DNA of 64,000 bases from Candidatus Aminicenantota bacterium (GCA_026393835.1 JAPKZK010000040.1:17484-81483); one strand, 5' to 3'; positions 42,878-50,949 are shown, counted from the stretch's first letter. The notes: generated by a model not told the origin, from the letters alone. A program made the numbers and translations.

Positions 42878-44626
42878 ATGAAAACATGGAATATTCCCCA
42901 GGAAATTATTGAAGATTTCAAACAGAAAAAAGGAATACTCTTCCTGGGTTCGGGGTTATCTCTAAGTAATGAGGGTAAAAAAGGATTACCTGGGGGGGAG
43001 GAATTAAGTCGACAGATGTCTCAAAAATTCCTGGGTAGAAAACCAACTCCCATTGAAGGTCTAATGCAAATTGCTCAGCAAGTTGTCTGGAAAAATAACA
43101 ATAGTCGTCAGCCCCTGGAGTCTTACTTGAGCGATATATTTAACGACCCCACGGTTCATCCCTTAGCTCCGCATCTTGCCCTTGCTAAATTGAATATCCC
43201 TATGATCACAACAAACTATGACAGGCTAATCGAGGAGGCTTTCCGAAAAAATAACTTGAGATTATCGGTAATCCTGGAAGATAGAGACCTCATTGAACAC
43301 GAAAATATACTTATTAAAATTCATGGCTGCATTTCCAGGCCCGATAAATGCATTATTTCCGAGGAAGATTACTATAGATGGCTCTCCTTTGATTCCGAGA
43401 TCAAGAACCTGGTTCGCGCATGGTTTCTCATTTATAGAATTGTATTTGTGGGATATTCCTTGAATGATATAAACTTCCGGCAATTACTCATTGAATTGCG
43501 AAGAAAATTTGGCAGCAGCTTTCGCAACTGTTATGTAGTTACGCCTTTTCTTGAGGGCAATAGTTATAATTACAAGTTCCTGACAAATGCCATAGGCGCC
43601 CAATTCATAGAAGCAAATGCAAAAGATTTCCTGGAGAAACTGGTTTCTATTCTCATGGAAAATATGATAAAATATACAGACACCGAGCTAAAAGAGGAAT
43701 ACTTTCATTTAAATGTAAACAAAACAAAATCTTTCAATGAATATGCAGCGGAAAAAATTTTTGAAATGATTAGCAACAATAAGGCAGGCCCTATCGAGTT
43801 AGATGAAGATGTCTTAGAGAAAATTTCTCAGTTTTCATCTTCCAAAGGAAACATACCGTATATTCAGCCACCTAAAATAACTCCTCCTGAAGGTATGGTT
43901 TACATTCCCCCGGGAGAATTTATAATGGGCGGATCGCGACTCGGAAACGAACGAATAAGGGTGGAGAAAATTGATAATGGCTACTTTATCGATGAATGCT
44001 TGGTGACCAATAAACAGTATAGAGAATTCCTAAAGTGGATCGAGGAAAATAAAGACCATCGATTTTGTCACAAATATGAACCTGCGAACAAATCCCATGA
44101 CCCCCATCATGATTTTTCCGGTACAAGCGCAAGAGATGTTAAGGTTACCGAGTTATCACAAGATTATTTCACGAATCCATTATATGAGGATTATCCCATT
44201 GTTAACATCGATTGGTGGGATGCCTTTGCCTACTGCCGTTGGGCTGGAAAGAGGCTGCCTTTTGAAAAAGAATGGGAAAAGGCTGCAAGAGGTATCGACG
44301 GGAGAATGTATCCGTACGGGAATATATTTGATCCTGCTAAATCCAATGTCGCTGAATCAGGAATTTATCACACCACACCGGTTAAAAAATATGAAGAGGG
44401 CAAAAGCCCTTATGGATGTTACGATATGAGTGGTAATGCCTGGGAGTGGTGTTCGGATTCATTTGAATTTGATACTTCCTCAAAAAATGCCACCAGGGTG
44501 GTACGGGGAGGGTCATGCACGCGTGGAATAGTAAAAGCCCATTGCTCATTTAGAAATGGTCGTAACCCTAATGAAAGATGGGTTACCAGGAGTTTCCGCT
44601 GTGTGAAGGATATTGAAGAAAAATGA
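42878..44626 (+). CDS. SIR2-domain / FGE-sulfatase-fold (C-type-lectin-like) fusion protein
   Basis: The protein has 582 residues. Residues ~15-240 form a SIR2-like NAD+-binding domain: ILFLGSGLS, TTNYDRLIEEA, IKIHGC with the catalytic-type His, and VFVGYSLNDINFRQLL. Residues ~330-580 are an FGE-sulfatase/C-type-lectin fold: GMVYIPPGEFIMGG, CLVTNKQYREF, NIDWWDAFAYCRWAGKRLP, WEKAARGIDGRMYPYGN, MSGNAWEWCSD, RVVRGGS and TRSFRC. The pair of active cysteines of true FGE (C-x4-C after GGS-Y-M) is not conserved, so this module more likely binds a ligand. Bacterial SIR2 domains in such fusions are often NADases of defence systems. The stop overlaps the next ATG by 4 bp. Confidence 0.87.
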   Translation: MKTWNIPQEIIEDFKQKKGILFLGSGLSLSNEGKKGLPGGEELSRQMSQKFLGRKPTPIEGLMQIAQQVVWKNNNSRQPLESYLSDIFNDPTVHPLAPHLALAKLNIPMITTNYDRLIEEAFRKNNLRLSVILEDRDLIEHENILIKIHGCISRPDKCIISEEDYYRWLSFDSEIKNLVRAWFLIYRIVFVGYSLNDINFRQLLIELRRKFGSSFRNCYVVTPFLEGNSYNYKFLTNAIGAQFIEANAKDFLEKLVSILMENMIKYTDTELKEEYFHLNVNKTKSFNEYAAEKIFEMISNNKAGPIELDEDVLEKISQFSSSKGNIPYIQPPKITPPEGMVYIPPGEFIMGGSRLGNERIRVEKIDNGYFIDECLVTNKQYREFLKWIEENKDHRFCHKYEPANKSHDPHHDFSGTSARDVKVTELSQDYFTNPLYEDYPIVNIDWWDAFAYCRWAGKRLPFEKEWEKAARGIDGRMYPYGNIFDPAKSNVAESGIYHTTPVKKYEEGKSPYGCYDMSGNAWEWCSDSFEFDTSSKNATRVVRGGSCTRGIVKAHCSFRNGRNPNERWVTRSFRCVKDIEEK

Positions 44627-45648
44627 TTGGAAAACCGAAGCAACACATTTTTGCTAATGATCGCCTGCGGATATCTGTAACGAGTTGTTGCAATTTTAAA
44701 TGCATATATTGTACCAATGAAGGACAGGCGCACAATAATAACGATTTTATCTCTGTAGAATTCATAAAGAGACTCTCTGATTTTATTAAAACCAATGGGG
44801 TCTATATCAAAAAAATAAATATCACAGGCGGAGAACCTCTTTTGCATCCGGGTTTGATTGAAATTGTTACGGCATTAAATGGGTGCGCCGATGCCTTAAC
44901 TTTAAACACAAATGGCGAATTGCTTGATTTCCAAAAGATTATCGCATTGAAAAATGCAGGAATAAATTGTATCAAATTTGGCATCGATTCCTTCTTCAAA
45001 AAAACCACGAAACCGTTTTATAAAAACACCGCATGCAACCGCGAGAAAGTCATAGAAAATTTCTTTTTTGCAAAAAGTGCTGTGCCCAGGACTTCTATAA
45101 ATATGGTCCTAACTGATTTTAATTGCCACGAATTTGAGGATAATTTGAATTTTTGTATTTCAAACAAAATCGACCGGGTAGAATTTTTAGAACTCATAAC
45201 ATTTGATTTTCGAAAGCGAGGTGAAACATTTTCCTATGGGAGACCTTTTACAGAGGTCTTTAAAGAAGACAAGGGGTTTTTCAAAAAAATTTCTTATAAT
45301 ATTAGATTAGGTAAATATCTATGTGAGACACATAATGGGCTAACTATGCAAATGGCAGATGACTTTTGCAAAAGCAGGGTTTGCAGGAACCTATGGACAA
45401 GAATCGATGCGAAGGAAAACCTTGTCTCTTGTATAAAAACCAGGGCAAAAATCAAAATTGATTTTAGCCAATTATTCGATCAAGCGAAAATGAATAACAA
45501 CCTCATGTGTGATGCGATTGTCGATAAAAGAATCGTACGGAATTATGATGGCGAATTGCTCCCAGAAAATGTAAAGGGAGATTACCATCCTTCCTACACT
45601 GAAATAATCCAGGGCAGTAATATAAAATTTTCAGAGCTGGATTTATAA
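44623..45648 (+). CDS. MoaA-like radical SAM enzyme
   Basis: The 341-residue enzyme has the SAM-cluster motif in RISVTSCCNFKCIYCTNEG (C-x3-C-x2-C), then INITGGEPLLHPGL with the GGEP motif, and a TIM-barrel core (NTNGELLDF, IKFGIDSF). A C-terminal Cys group (FCKSRVCRNLWTRIDAKENL, then VSCI) resembles the second-cluster region of MoaA (C-x2-C-x13-C) with wider spacing. MoaA acts on GTP; this protein is too divergent to assume that substrate. Translation is coupled to the SIR2-FGE gene through an ATGA overlap. The DNA is AT-rich, unlike the left flank. Confidence 0.87.
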   Translation: MIGKPKQHIFANDRLRISVTSCCNFKCIYCTNEGQAHNNNDFISVEFIKRLSDFIKTNGVYIKKINITGGEPLLHPGLIEIVTALNGCADALTLNTNGELLDFQKIIALKNAGINCIKFGIDSFFKKTTKPFYKNTACNREKVIENFFFAKSAVPRTSINMVLTDFNCHEFEDNLNFCISNKIDRVEFLELITFDFRKRGETFSYGRPFTEVFKEDKGFFKKISYNIRLGKYLCETHNGLTMQMADDFCKSRVCRNLWTRIDAKENLVSCIKTRAKIKIDFSQLFDQAKMNNNLMCDAIVDKRIVRNYDGELLPENVKGDYHPSYTEIIQGSNIKFSELDL

Positions 45649-45708
45649 AATGTTATTCCTGGCTATCTTTCATAGAGCCCCATTGTTGGTATGGGTTTTC
45701 AAAGGTAC

Positions 45709-45723
45709 AAGCGATAATCGCTT
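45709..45723. promoter_or_regulatory. Perfect palindrome just upstream of the B12-radical-SAM gene
   Basis: AAGCGAT-A-ATCGCTT ends 8 nt before the ATG at 45732, in an 83-bp gap that lacks an SD. It could be a regulator site or an mRNA hairpin controlling translation. Confidence 0.4.
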
Positions 45724-45731
45724 ATAGTAAG

Positions 45732-47129
45732 ATGAGACCGTTCAAGGTACTGCTCGTAAATTGTCCAAATAGAATGACTAGAGCCCCGGAATTTTTTCCT
45801 TATGGATTAGCTTTAATATCGAAAGTATTAAAAGGCAGAAAGGTAGACGTGAAAATTTATGACCTGAATCTGTACCGTGATATATCAGGCTTCTCAAAAT
45901 TTCTCAGTCACAATTTTAAATGGGACATAATTGCCCTTTCAGGTATCATTACAACCTATTCTATACAAGTGCGCTTAGCTCAACAAATTCGTGATCTCGT
46001 CCCGGGCACTTTAATTATAAGCGGCGGTGGTCTTGCTAGTTCCGTTCCCGAATTGCTTCTCAATAAAACCGAAATTGACGCCGCCTGCATTGGAGAAGGT
46101 GAAAAGACAATCCTTGAATTGGTTCAAGCCTGGTCTGACTCCAGGGATATATCTCAAGTTAAAGGGATATATTGGAAAAAGCGGCAAACCGGTGAAATAT
46201 TTAAAAATGAATCGCAAACCTCGATCCCAGATTTAGATATTATTCCTTTCCCTGATTGGGAGGGGGCAAATTTCGAAAAATATCTTAGACAGTATTCGTC
46301 ATTTTACAACAAAGGTAAAAAAGCAAGAAAGTTGCAGAGAAGAGGTGACTTGACGACAACAAGAGGTTGCCCTTATGATTGTAGTTTTTGTTCCAATACA
46401 TTCAATCGTCAATCAATTCGCGCCCGTTCAGTGGAAAACGTGATTGAAGAAATCAAATTGTTGAAAAAAAATTATAGTATCGATAGTATCGATTTTTTAG
46501 ATGAGCACTTTTGCTTCTCAAAAAAGCGCGTTATCGAATTCTGCGAGATGATATTGAAGTTCAAACTGGACATCTGCTGGGGAACAGCCACCCGTACAGA
46601 TCATGTGGATAAAGAACTTTTGCAATTTATGAAAAAAGCCGGCTGCATTTTTATCCTTTTTGGCTTTGAAACCGGGAGTGAAAAAATTTTGGATAACATG
46701 GGGAAAAAGATATCGCTTCAACAATCGTGGGAGGCGTTTAAATTAACTGAAGAATCAGGCATCGATGCGTTGGGAAATTTGATTATCGGTCACCCTGGCG
46801 AAAATGACCAAACTATCATCGAATCCCTGGATTTCCAAAGAAACCGTTATGGGTTTCTAAAAAATCGTTATGTAGAAAAGCTGGATGAACCGGAAATTCA
46901 AATGGATTTGCAAAGAAGATTCGCAACTGTATCGTATGTTGTCCCATACCCCGGGAGCCGATTGCATCAAAAGTATAAAGATAAAATTGGAGATTTGGAA
47001 GAATTTATGAAAAAAATCTCTTTAAAAGATGCCAGCCATTTTGTCGTCAATTTGTCGGAGATTTCTCCCGTTAAATTGCTTGGTTATCAGCAGATTCTTT
47101 CAAATCCACATTATTGGGAGTTGATCTGA
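45732..47129 (+). CDS. B12-binding-domain radical SAM enzyme
   Basis: The 465-residue enzyme has an N-terminal cobalamin-binding-type Rossmann domain (KVLLVNCPNRMTRAPEFFPY, GLALISKVLKGRKVDVKIYD, AACIGEGEKTILEL) and a radical SAM core beginning TTTRGCPYDCSFCSN (C-x3-C-x2-C), with LDEHFCFSKKRVIEF and FILFGFETGSEKILDNM. The C-terminal ~100 residues include YVVPYPGSRLHQKY. Related enzymes are methyltransferases, cyclases or mutases; the substrate cannot be told from sequence. The B12 domain lacks the DxHxxG motif seen in some relatives, as in many of this group. It follows the MoaA-like enzyme by 83 bp and precedes the NDPK-like gene by 10 bp. Confidence 0.87.
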   Translation: MRPFKVLLVNCPNRMTRAPEFFPYGLALISKVLKGRKVDVKIYDLNLYRDISGFSKFLSHNFKWDIIALSGIITTYSIQVRLAQQIRDLVPGTLIISGGGLASSVPELLLNKTEIDAACIGEGEKTILELVQAWSDSRDISQVKGIYWKKRQTGEIFKNESQTSIPDLDIIPFPDWEGANFEKYLRQYSSFYNKGKKARKLQRRGDLTTTRGCPYDCSFCSNTFNRQSIRARSVENVIEEIKLLKKNYSIDSIDFLDEHFCFSKKRVIEFCEMILKFKLDICWGTATRTDHVDKELLQFMKKAGCIFILFGFETGSEKILDNMGKKISLQQSWEAFKLTEESGIDALGNLIIGHPGENDQTIIESLDFQRNRYGFLKNRYVEKLDEPEIQMDLQRRFATVSYVVPYPGSRLHQKYKDKIGDLEEFMKKISLKDASHFVVNLSEISPVKLLGYQQILSNPHYWELI

Positions 47130-47139
47130 AGGAGGTACT

Positions 47140-48156
47140 ATGGAAGTGACACAACTTATCAAACAGATTCGAGACTCGCTGGATCGAAAAGAAGCGGAAG
47201 TCGTCATTTCGAAATTCAAGTTCGAAGGCCTCACAGAAAACGAACTATTGTTTTTCTTTAAGCCGGAATGCTTTTTCAGTGGGAGCGAAACGCAAATCAC
47301 AGCTACAATAGAAATGGTTTTTGAAAAATTCAGTGAATTCAAAGTGGATATCTCCGGTATTCTTCTCCTTAGCGGAAAACGTCTTGAAGAATTAGCGATC
47401 ATGGATCGGCATTATGGTTTTATAAGCAAACTCTCAAAGGAAGCAAGCAAAATTGTAACAGGAAAAGATATAGAGAAGGTTCGACTCTCCCTCTCCCTGG
47501 GCGTCGATGAATTAGAAAAATATATTTTTTTGGGTGGGCACGAATTTTTGAAGAAATACCCTGAGTTTGATGAAAAAACGCTGAATGAATTCTGGCTGAC
47601 AAAGAATTCCATTAAACTAAGAAGCGGTCTTTACCTCCAAGAATACCAGGTGAAAAAGCAGCCGATTATCCTGGTAAACGGTTTCCACCCTTCCCAATTA
47701 AGTCACTTTACCAATCCCCTTCACAAAATCGTAGTGCTTTTACTTAATTCCGACACCGATTGGAAAGTTTTGAAAAACGATTTGGTCGGGGACACTTTTC
47801 CTGAAAAAGCAAAGGGAAATTCAATTCGGGGAGAAATATACAGGAACAGTCTGAAATATGGTGTGCAGAATATTTCCATATCACGCAATTGCGTACATCT
47901 TTCAGCAGGGCCATTCGAAGCTTTATTTGAAATTAATAATTTTCTTAAAAATATAACAGGCGTCAGGTTTGAACTGGAACAGGCAAATATTGCACGCCTA
48001 ATGTGCAAAAACGGGTTTAAAAAAAAAGAACCCGAACGCTGCCTATTAAATCCTACCGCGCGATTCAATTCCAAATTAATCGATCTGTTCACTTTTACCG
48101 AGGAGAAAAATTCAACTGAAGCAATTTGTGAATATCGAGAATATTTCCTCAGATGA
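47140..48156 (+). CDS. Expanded nucleoside-diphosphate-kinase-like protein
   Basis: The protein has 338 residues, about twice a normal NDP kinase. Family landmarks appear in order: LLFFFKPECFFSG (the KPD strand), ELAIMDRHYGFI (E-x-H/HY segment), then after a ~110-residue insertion NDLVGDTFPEKAKGNSIRGE (the LVGATNP...GTIRGD segment), and SRNCVHLSAGPFEALFEI (the NVxHGSD segment). The Asn and the phosphohistidine His of the active site are both retained. NDP kinases transfer a phosphate between NTPs and NDPs. Placed behind two radical SAM enzymes, it could act on an unusual nucleotide; that is inference. GAAGGAGG lies 7 nt before the ATG. Confidence 0.7.
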   Translation: MEVTQLIKQIRDSLDRKEAEVVISKFKFEGLTENELLFFFKPECFFSGSETQITATIEMVFEKFSEFKVDISGILLLSGKRLEELAIMDRHYGFISKLSKEASKIVTGKDIEKVRLSLSLGVDELEKYIFLGGHEFLKKYPEFDEKTLNEFWLTKNSIKLRSGLYLQEYQVKKQPIILVNGFHPSQLSHFTNPLHKIVVLLLNSDTDWKVLKNDLVGDTFPEKAKGNSIRGEIYRNSLKYGVQNISISRNCVHLSAGPFEALFEINNFLKNITGVRFELEQANIARLMCKNGFKKKEPERCLLNPTARFNSKLIDLFTFTEEKNSTEAICEYREYFLR

Positions 48157-48185
48157 TCGGTTGACAAAATTGTAAATAATTTTAT

Positions 48186-48214
48186 TTGCAAAAATATTTT
48201 TTCCCATCTATAAT
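48186..48214 (+). promoter_or_regulatory. Promoter of the 216-aa gene
   Basis: TTGCAA (48186-48191) and TATAAT (48209-48214) are separated by 17 bp, 32 bp before ATG 48247, with AAAGAGGA as SD. It separates this gene from the cassette upstream. Confidence 0.6.
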
Positions 48215-48246
48215 ACAGTTTTAAAATAAAATGAAAGAGGACTTTT

Positions 48247-48897
48247 ATGATGGAGATATACATTAACGGGAACATCATCGATTATCAACCTTTGTTTCCT
48301 TTAACCTGGGCCAATTTTTTTCAAAAGCTGTTGGAAAATGAAAATTACATCCCCAGGGATCACGGCATTGTCGCTGTATCCGTGGATGACACCGATTCAT
48401 TGAACGTAATGACGGAACAATCGGATCACATGCTCCCGGAAAACATTAAGGTCATCACGATTGCCACAAAAAATTCCCTGGCCATTACCCGGGACGGTTT
48501 CTCAAAGGTCGGCGCCCTGCTGGAAAGCATAAAGAAGGAGATTATCAACGCCGCGGACCTTTACCGGCAAGGAAAGCCCAATGACGCTTCGACTAAAATC
48601 GTTAAAATCATAGAAGCCATCAAACCCATCGTTAATTTCATCAATTCCGTGGGCATGAGTTTTTCCTTGAATTTCGACGGGATCCCGTACGATTCCAATA
48701 CCACGCTGCGAGAGAAAGTAGAGCAGTTCCTGGAGACCATCGATCAACTGGTGGCTGCCCTGGAAAAACAGGATTACGTAGAAATCGCCGATTACCTGGA
48801 GTACCGGTTGGTGGACGATATGGAGGGCTGGAATAAAATCGTCGACATCCTGCTGCAAGAGGTCGAAGCCCCGCCCCCGCCTGCCAAAATCGTTTAA
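48247..48897 (+). CDS. Conserved-looking hypothetical protein, 216 aa
   Basis: It has no signal or TM. The N-terminal ~75 residues form an alpha/beta segment (MEIYINGNIIDYQPLFPLTW, KVITIATKN); the rest is helical (LLESIKKEIINAADLYRQG, VEQFLETIDQLVAALEKQDY, EIADYLEYRLVDDMEGW), followed by a PPPP tail. The helical half resembles flagellar-type or secretion chaperone helices in style, but I cannot assign a family. It has its own promoter. GC content returns to the left-flank level, so it marks the right edge of the AT-rich cassette. Confidence 0.65.
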   Translation: MMEIYINGNIIDYQPLFPLTWANFFQKLLENENYIPRDHGIVAVSVDDTDSLNVMTEQSDHMLPENIKVITIATKNSLAITRDGFSKVGALLESIKKEIINAADLYRQGKPNDASTKIVKIIEAIKPIVNFINSVGMSFSLNFDGIPYDSNTTLREKVEQFLETIDQLVAALEKQDYVEIADYLEYRLVDDMEGWNKIVDILLQEVEAPPPPAKIV

Positions 48898-49015
48898 ATC
48901 GTTCTTCTATGTACCCGGGCTTGCAAAGCAAATACAATTGTCGGGAATAGAAGGGATAAACCGGGTAGTAAATAATTGCCGAACAAGAAGTTAAAACTTC
49001 ACCGATGTGTTCGAT

Positions 49016-49110
49016 CGACTTTTCGCGGAACTTCAAGTAAAATACTCAGGCCATTGAGTAAATTGGCGGAAGTACTGTGAAAGATGTATAAGAGGCCGCT
49101 TTTCAATATA
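49016..49110 (+). repeat. ~90-bp repeat, left copy
   Basis: GACTTTTCGCGG...TGTATAAGAGGCCGCTTTTC matches 52507-52598 in the same orientation with roughly one mismatch in eight. Both copies carry the same internal TGA in the frame that would read K-L-A-x-V-L-stop-K-x-Y-K-R. They bound the mazEF / IS segment. Confidence 0.65.
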
Positions 49111-49175
49111 GAGGAACTTTTCAGTTGATTCCCGGCTTACAAATCGGAAAATTAACTCCCGGACCGCCCATTTCC

Positions 49176-49547
49176 CTATAGTTTCTTCACCTCGTTATCC
49201 GTACCGACAGCCAACTTCAGGGCATAATCGAGAGAACTTTCCATCTTTTTGGGGATTTTACCCATTTTTTTAAGGATTCTCGTTTTGTCGATGGTGCGAA
49301 TCTGTAAGGTGTTAATCAAACTTTCTTTTGTGAGTCCGGTCGTTTCGTTAGCGGAAACCGGTACAAAGAAAAAAGATTTTGCTTTTTTTTCGTCATAATG
49401 AGTGATTGCACTAACGATGATGGTGTTTGAATTCTGATTAATAATATCAGGTGAAACGATAACGCATGAGCGAGTTTTTCGGATTTCACTGCCCCTGGTG
49501 GGATCAAGCTCCACCAATACAATGTCCAGTCTGGAGAAATGATTCAT
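49176..49547 (-). CDS. mazF: MazF/PemK-family mRNA interferase toxin
   Basis: The 123-residue toxin contains the PemK-fold hallmarks: DIVLVELDPTRGSEIRKTRS (the beta1-beta2 Arg), CVIVSPDIINQNSNTIIV, VPVSANETTGLTKESLINTL (the Thr-x-Ser-x-x-x-x-Q/L segment) and IRTIDKTRILKKMGKI. It should cleave mRNA at specific short sites. Its start overlaps the antitoxin's 3' end by 4 bp (ATGA), so it is expressed with mazE at 49544. Length and motifs are complete. Confidence 0.92.
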   Translation of the reverse strand: MNHFSRLDIVLVELDPTRGSEIRKTRSCVIVSPDIINQNSNTIIVSAITHYDEKKAKSFFFVPVSANETTGLTKESLINTLQIRTIDKTRILKKMGKIPKKMESSLDYALKLAVGTDNEVKKL

Positions 49548-49789
49548 ATTTCTCCATCCAATTCATCGAAATCGTTGGCAAAAGCAGTATTTTCTTCCTG
49601 GCTGGCCAGGATTCCTGCCAGGAGGTTATCCCTTAACGATTTTTTTTTCCGCTCCATAATCAGTCGATGGCGCTCGGCGTCAACATCCATTTCTATCACG
49701 TCTTCAACATGTAAATTCATCATCGCCGCAACATTCCTGGGGAAAATGATGCCGACTGAATTGCCGATACTTCGAACTTTTACTTCCAT
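49544..49789 (-). CDS. mazE: MazE/AbrB-type antitoxin
   Basis: The 81-residue protein has an N-terminal AbrB/SpoVT swapped-hairpin DNA-binding domain (VKVRSIGNSVGIIFPRNVAAM) and an acidic C-terminal toxin-binding tail (ENTAFANDFDELDGEI). It represses its own promoter and neutralises the MazF encoded immediately after. GGAGG lies 8 nt before the ATG. Confidence 0.92.
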   Translation of the reverse strand: MEVKVRSIGNSVGIIFPRNVAAMMNLHVEDVIEMDVDAERHRLIMERKKKSLRDNLLAGILASQEENTAFANDFDELDGEI

Positions 49790-49804
49790 TTTGAACCTCC
49801 TGAG

Positions 49805-49836
49805 AATAGTTTAACGTAAGTTAAACTATTTGTCAA
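49805..49836 (-). promoter_or_regulatory. mazEF promoter and operator
   Basis: TTGACA (49836-49831) and TAAACT (49813-49808) are separated by 17 bp. A perfect inverted repeat with 11-bp arms, AATAGTTTAAC-GTAA-GTTAAACTATT (49805-49830), covers the spacer and -10, the expected MazE(F) operator for autorepression. Confidence 0.8.
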
Positions 49837-49859
49837 CACCAATCCGGGTTACTTACAAG

Positions 49860-50146
49860 AATGCCTTTCGACCTGTCGGATTTTTTTTCCTCGACATTTA
49901 AACATAAAAAGATCAGGAATCGATTGGTGGGGAAAAATGGATTCCCAATTGAGGATTTCCTGCAAATCGGTATAGAGGAACTTTTCAACTGATGTTTCAT
50001 TCTCAATGCCGTGGACAGGAAACAAAAAATGTCTATTGATATATGAGGGGAAACTGTCCAGGATGTTCCAGGCTATCGACTTCCAGGTCCACATCGATTT
50101 TAGGCCAATAAAGGTGGTCCCCATGATACAATTTGACGTCATGTAG
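49860..50146 (+). pseudogene. Frameshifted remnant of an unknown small gene
   Basis: ATG 49860 opens MPFDLSDFFSSTFKHKKIRN...FLQIGIEELFN then TGA. One base later, in the next frame, DVSFSMPWTGNKKCLLIYEG...FQVHIDFRPIKVVPMIQFD continues to TAG 50146. The two pieces read as one former protein. A fragment ending NIEELFS occurs at ~49107-49124, suggesting a second degraded copy. The minus-strand frame here is the shadow. Confidence 0.4.
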
Positions 50147-50275
50147 GAGATATTGTCAATAGTTGTGTATGAAAAAAAATAAATTTTTTTAAATGAATTC
50201 GGTGGCGCATGCTCAACCGCTGTCAACAATTATCCTACAGTAAAAACTGAATAAGGAGCTGTGAGGGATGAATCT

Positions 50276-50644
50276 TTAACCATTTGAACAACCTCCCTGG
50301 AATATTCTGCCAGCATGCCTAACCTCGTTGTAAACTGCAGCCAGACAACTGGTTGATTCGGGAATATCCAGCCCCTGGGCTTTTAAACCCTGGACAACTC
50401 CCGCAGCCCACCCAATATGCCAACTCAAATTAAACCATAGGGCCTCATTTGCAGTTAAAAAGCTACTGAAAATAGTCTCGAATTCCCTAAAGTCGGCATC
50501 GGATTTAGTGTTCTGCTTAGCCCACTCATTTACTACATTGATACCGGTGGATGATTCCTTGTAACCGATTGTGGTTTTGATTAGATCATCGATTGTGGTA
50601 TCGCTGAGAAACTTCTGGAAATGGCCATAATAGTTTTTAACCAT
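50276..50644 (-). CDS. Hypothetical protein, 122 aa
   Basis: The small soluble protein has no recognised family; it is mostly helical (YGHFQKFLSDTTIDDLIKTT, FETIFSSFLTANEALWFNLS, WHIGWAAGVVQGLKAQGLD). AAAGGAGG lies before the ATG, which supports real translation. It stands alone between the mazEF remnant region and the IS element. It may be cargo of the mobile segment. Confidence 0.55.
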   Translation of the reverse strand: MVKNYYGHFQKFLSDTTIDDLIKTTIGYKESSTGINVVNEWAKQNTKSDADFREFETIFSSFLTANEALWFNLSWHIGWAAGVVQGLKAQGLDIPESTSCLAAVYNEVRHAGRIFQGGCSNG

Positions 50645-50949
50645 CTAATTGTACCTCCTTTCTCCTTTATATTTTTTACTGATATTCCTGGTCGATTTGA
50701 AGTTTGAAGCGACTGAATTTTGGCCTGGCGCTAAGCCGCGATTTTTCATTTTTGCACAGAGCTTAACTGGTTAGTCAAAGAACACTCATTATCAATTAGC
50801 AAGCCTTGCTAATTTTAAATTTAGCCGCCCCCCTTGGAGTACTGAGTACTCAGTACTGAGTACCGAAGTACCGGGGCCGATGGGGGCCGGGACAACGGAT
50901 GGCGGGCGCGGCAGGTATTGCCCCTTAGACCATCAGGCCTTTAAGCCAT
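50645..50949. other. Intergenic region with palindromes at the IS edge
   Basis: There is no gene. It contains a perfect inverted repeat AATTAGCAAG-C-CTTGCTAATT (50794-50814) followed by AT-rich sequence, a possible terminator, and an 18-bp palindrome GTACTGAGTACTCAGTAC (50839-50856) followed by another AGTAC copy. One of these may mark the left end of the IS. Confidence 0.5.

Noticed and set aside
44623..45648. Prokaryotic viperin
   Set aside because: The cluster motif and C-terminal Cys group fit MoaA-like enzymes better than viperin.
42878..48156. Diversity-generating retroelement
   Set aside because: The FGE-fold end would fit a target, but there is no reverse transcriptase or template repeat in the window. 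Kept only as a check.
44623..48156. RiPP biosynthesis cluster
   Set aside because: Two radical SAM enzymes are present, but I found no short precursor ORF, leader-binding domain or exporter nearby.
49849..50229. Minus-strand 126-codon frame
   Set aside because: It begins at TTG without an SD and lies opposite a frameshifted plus-strand remnant that reads more like protein.
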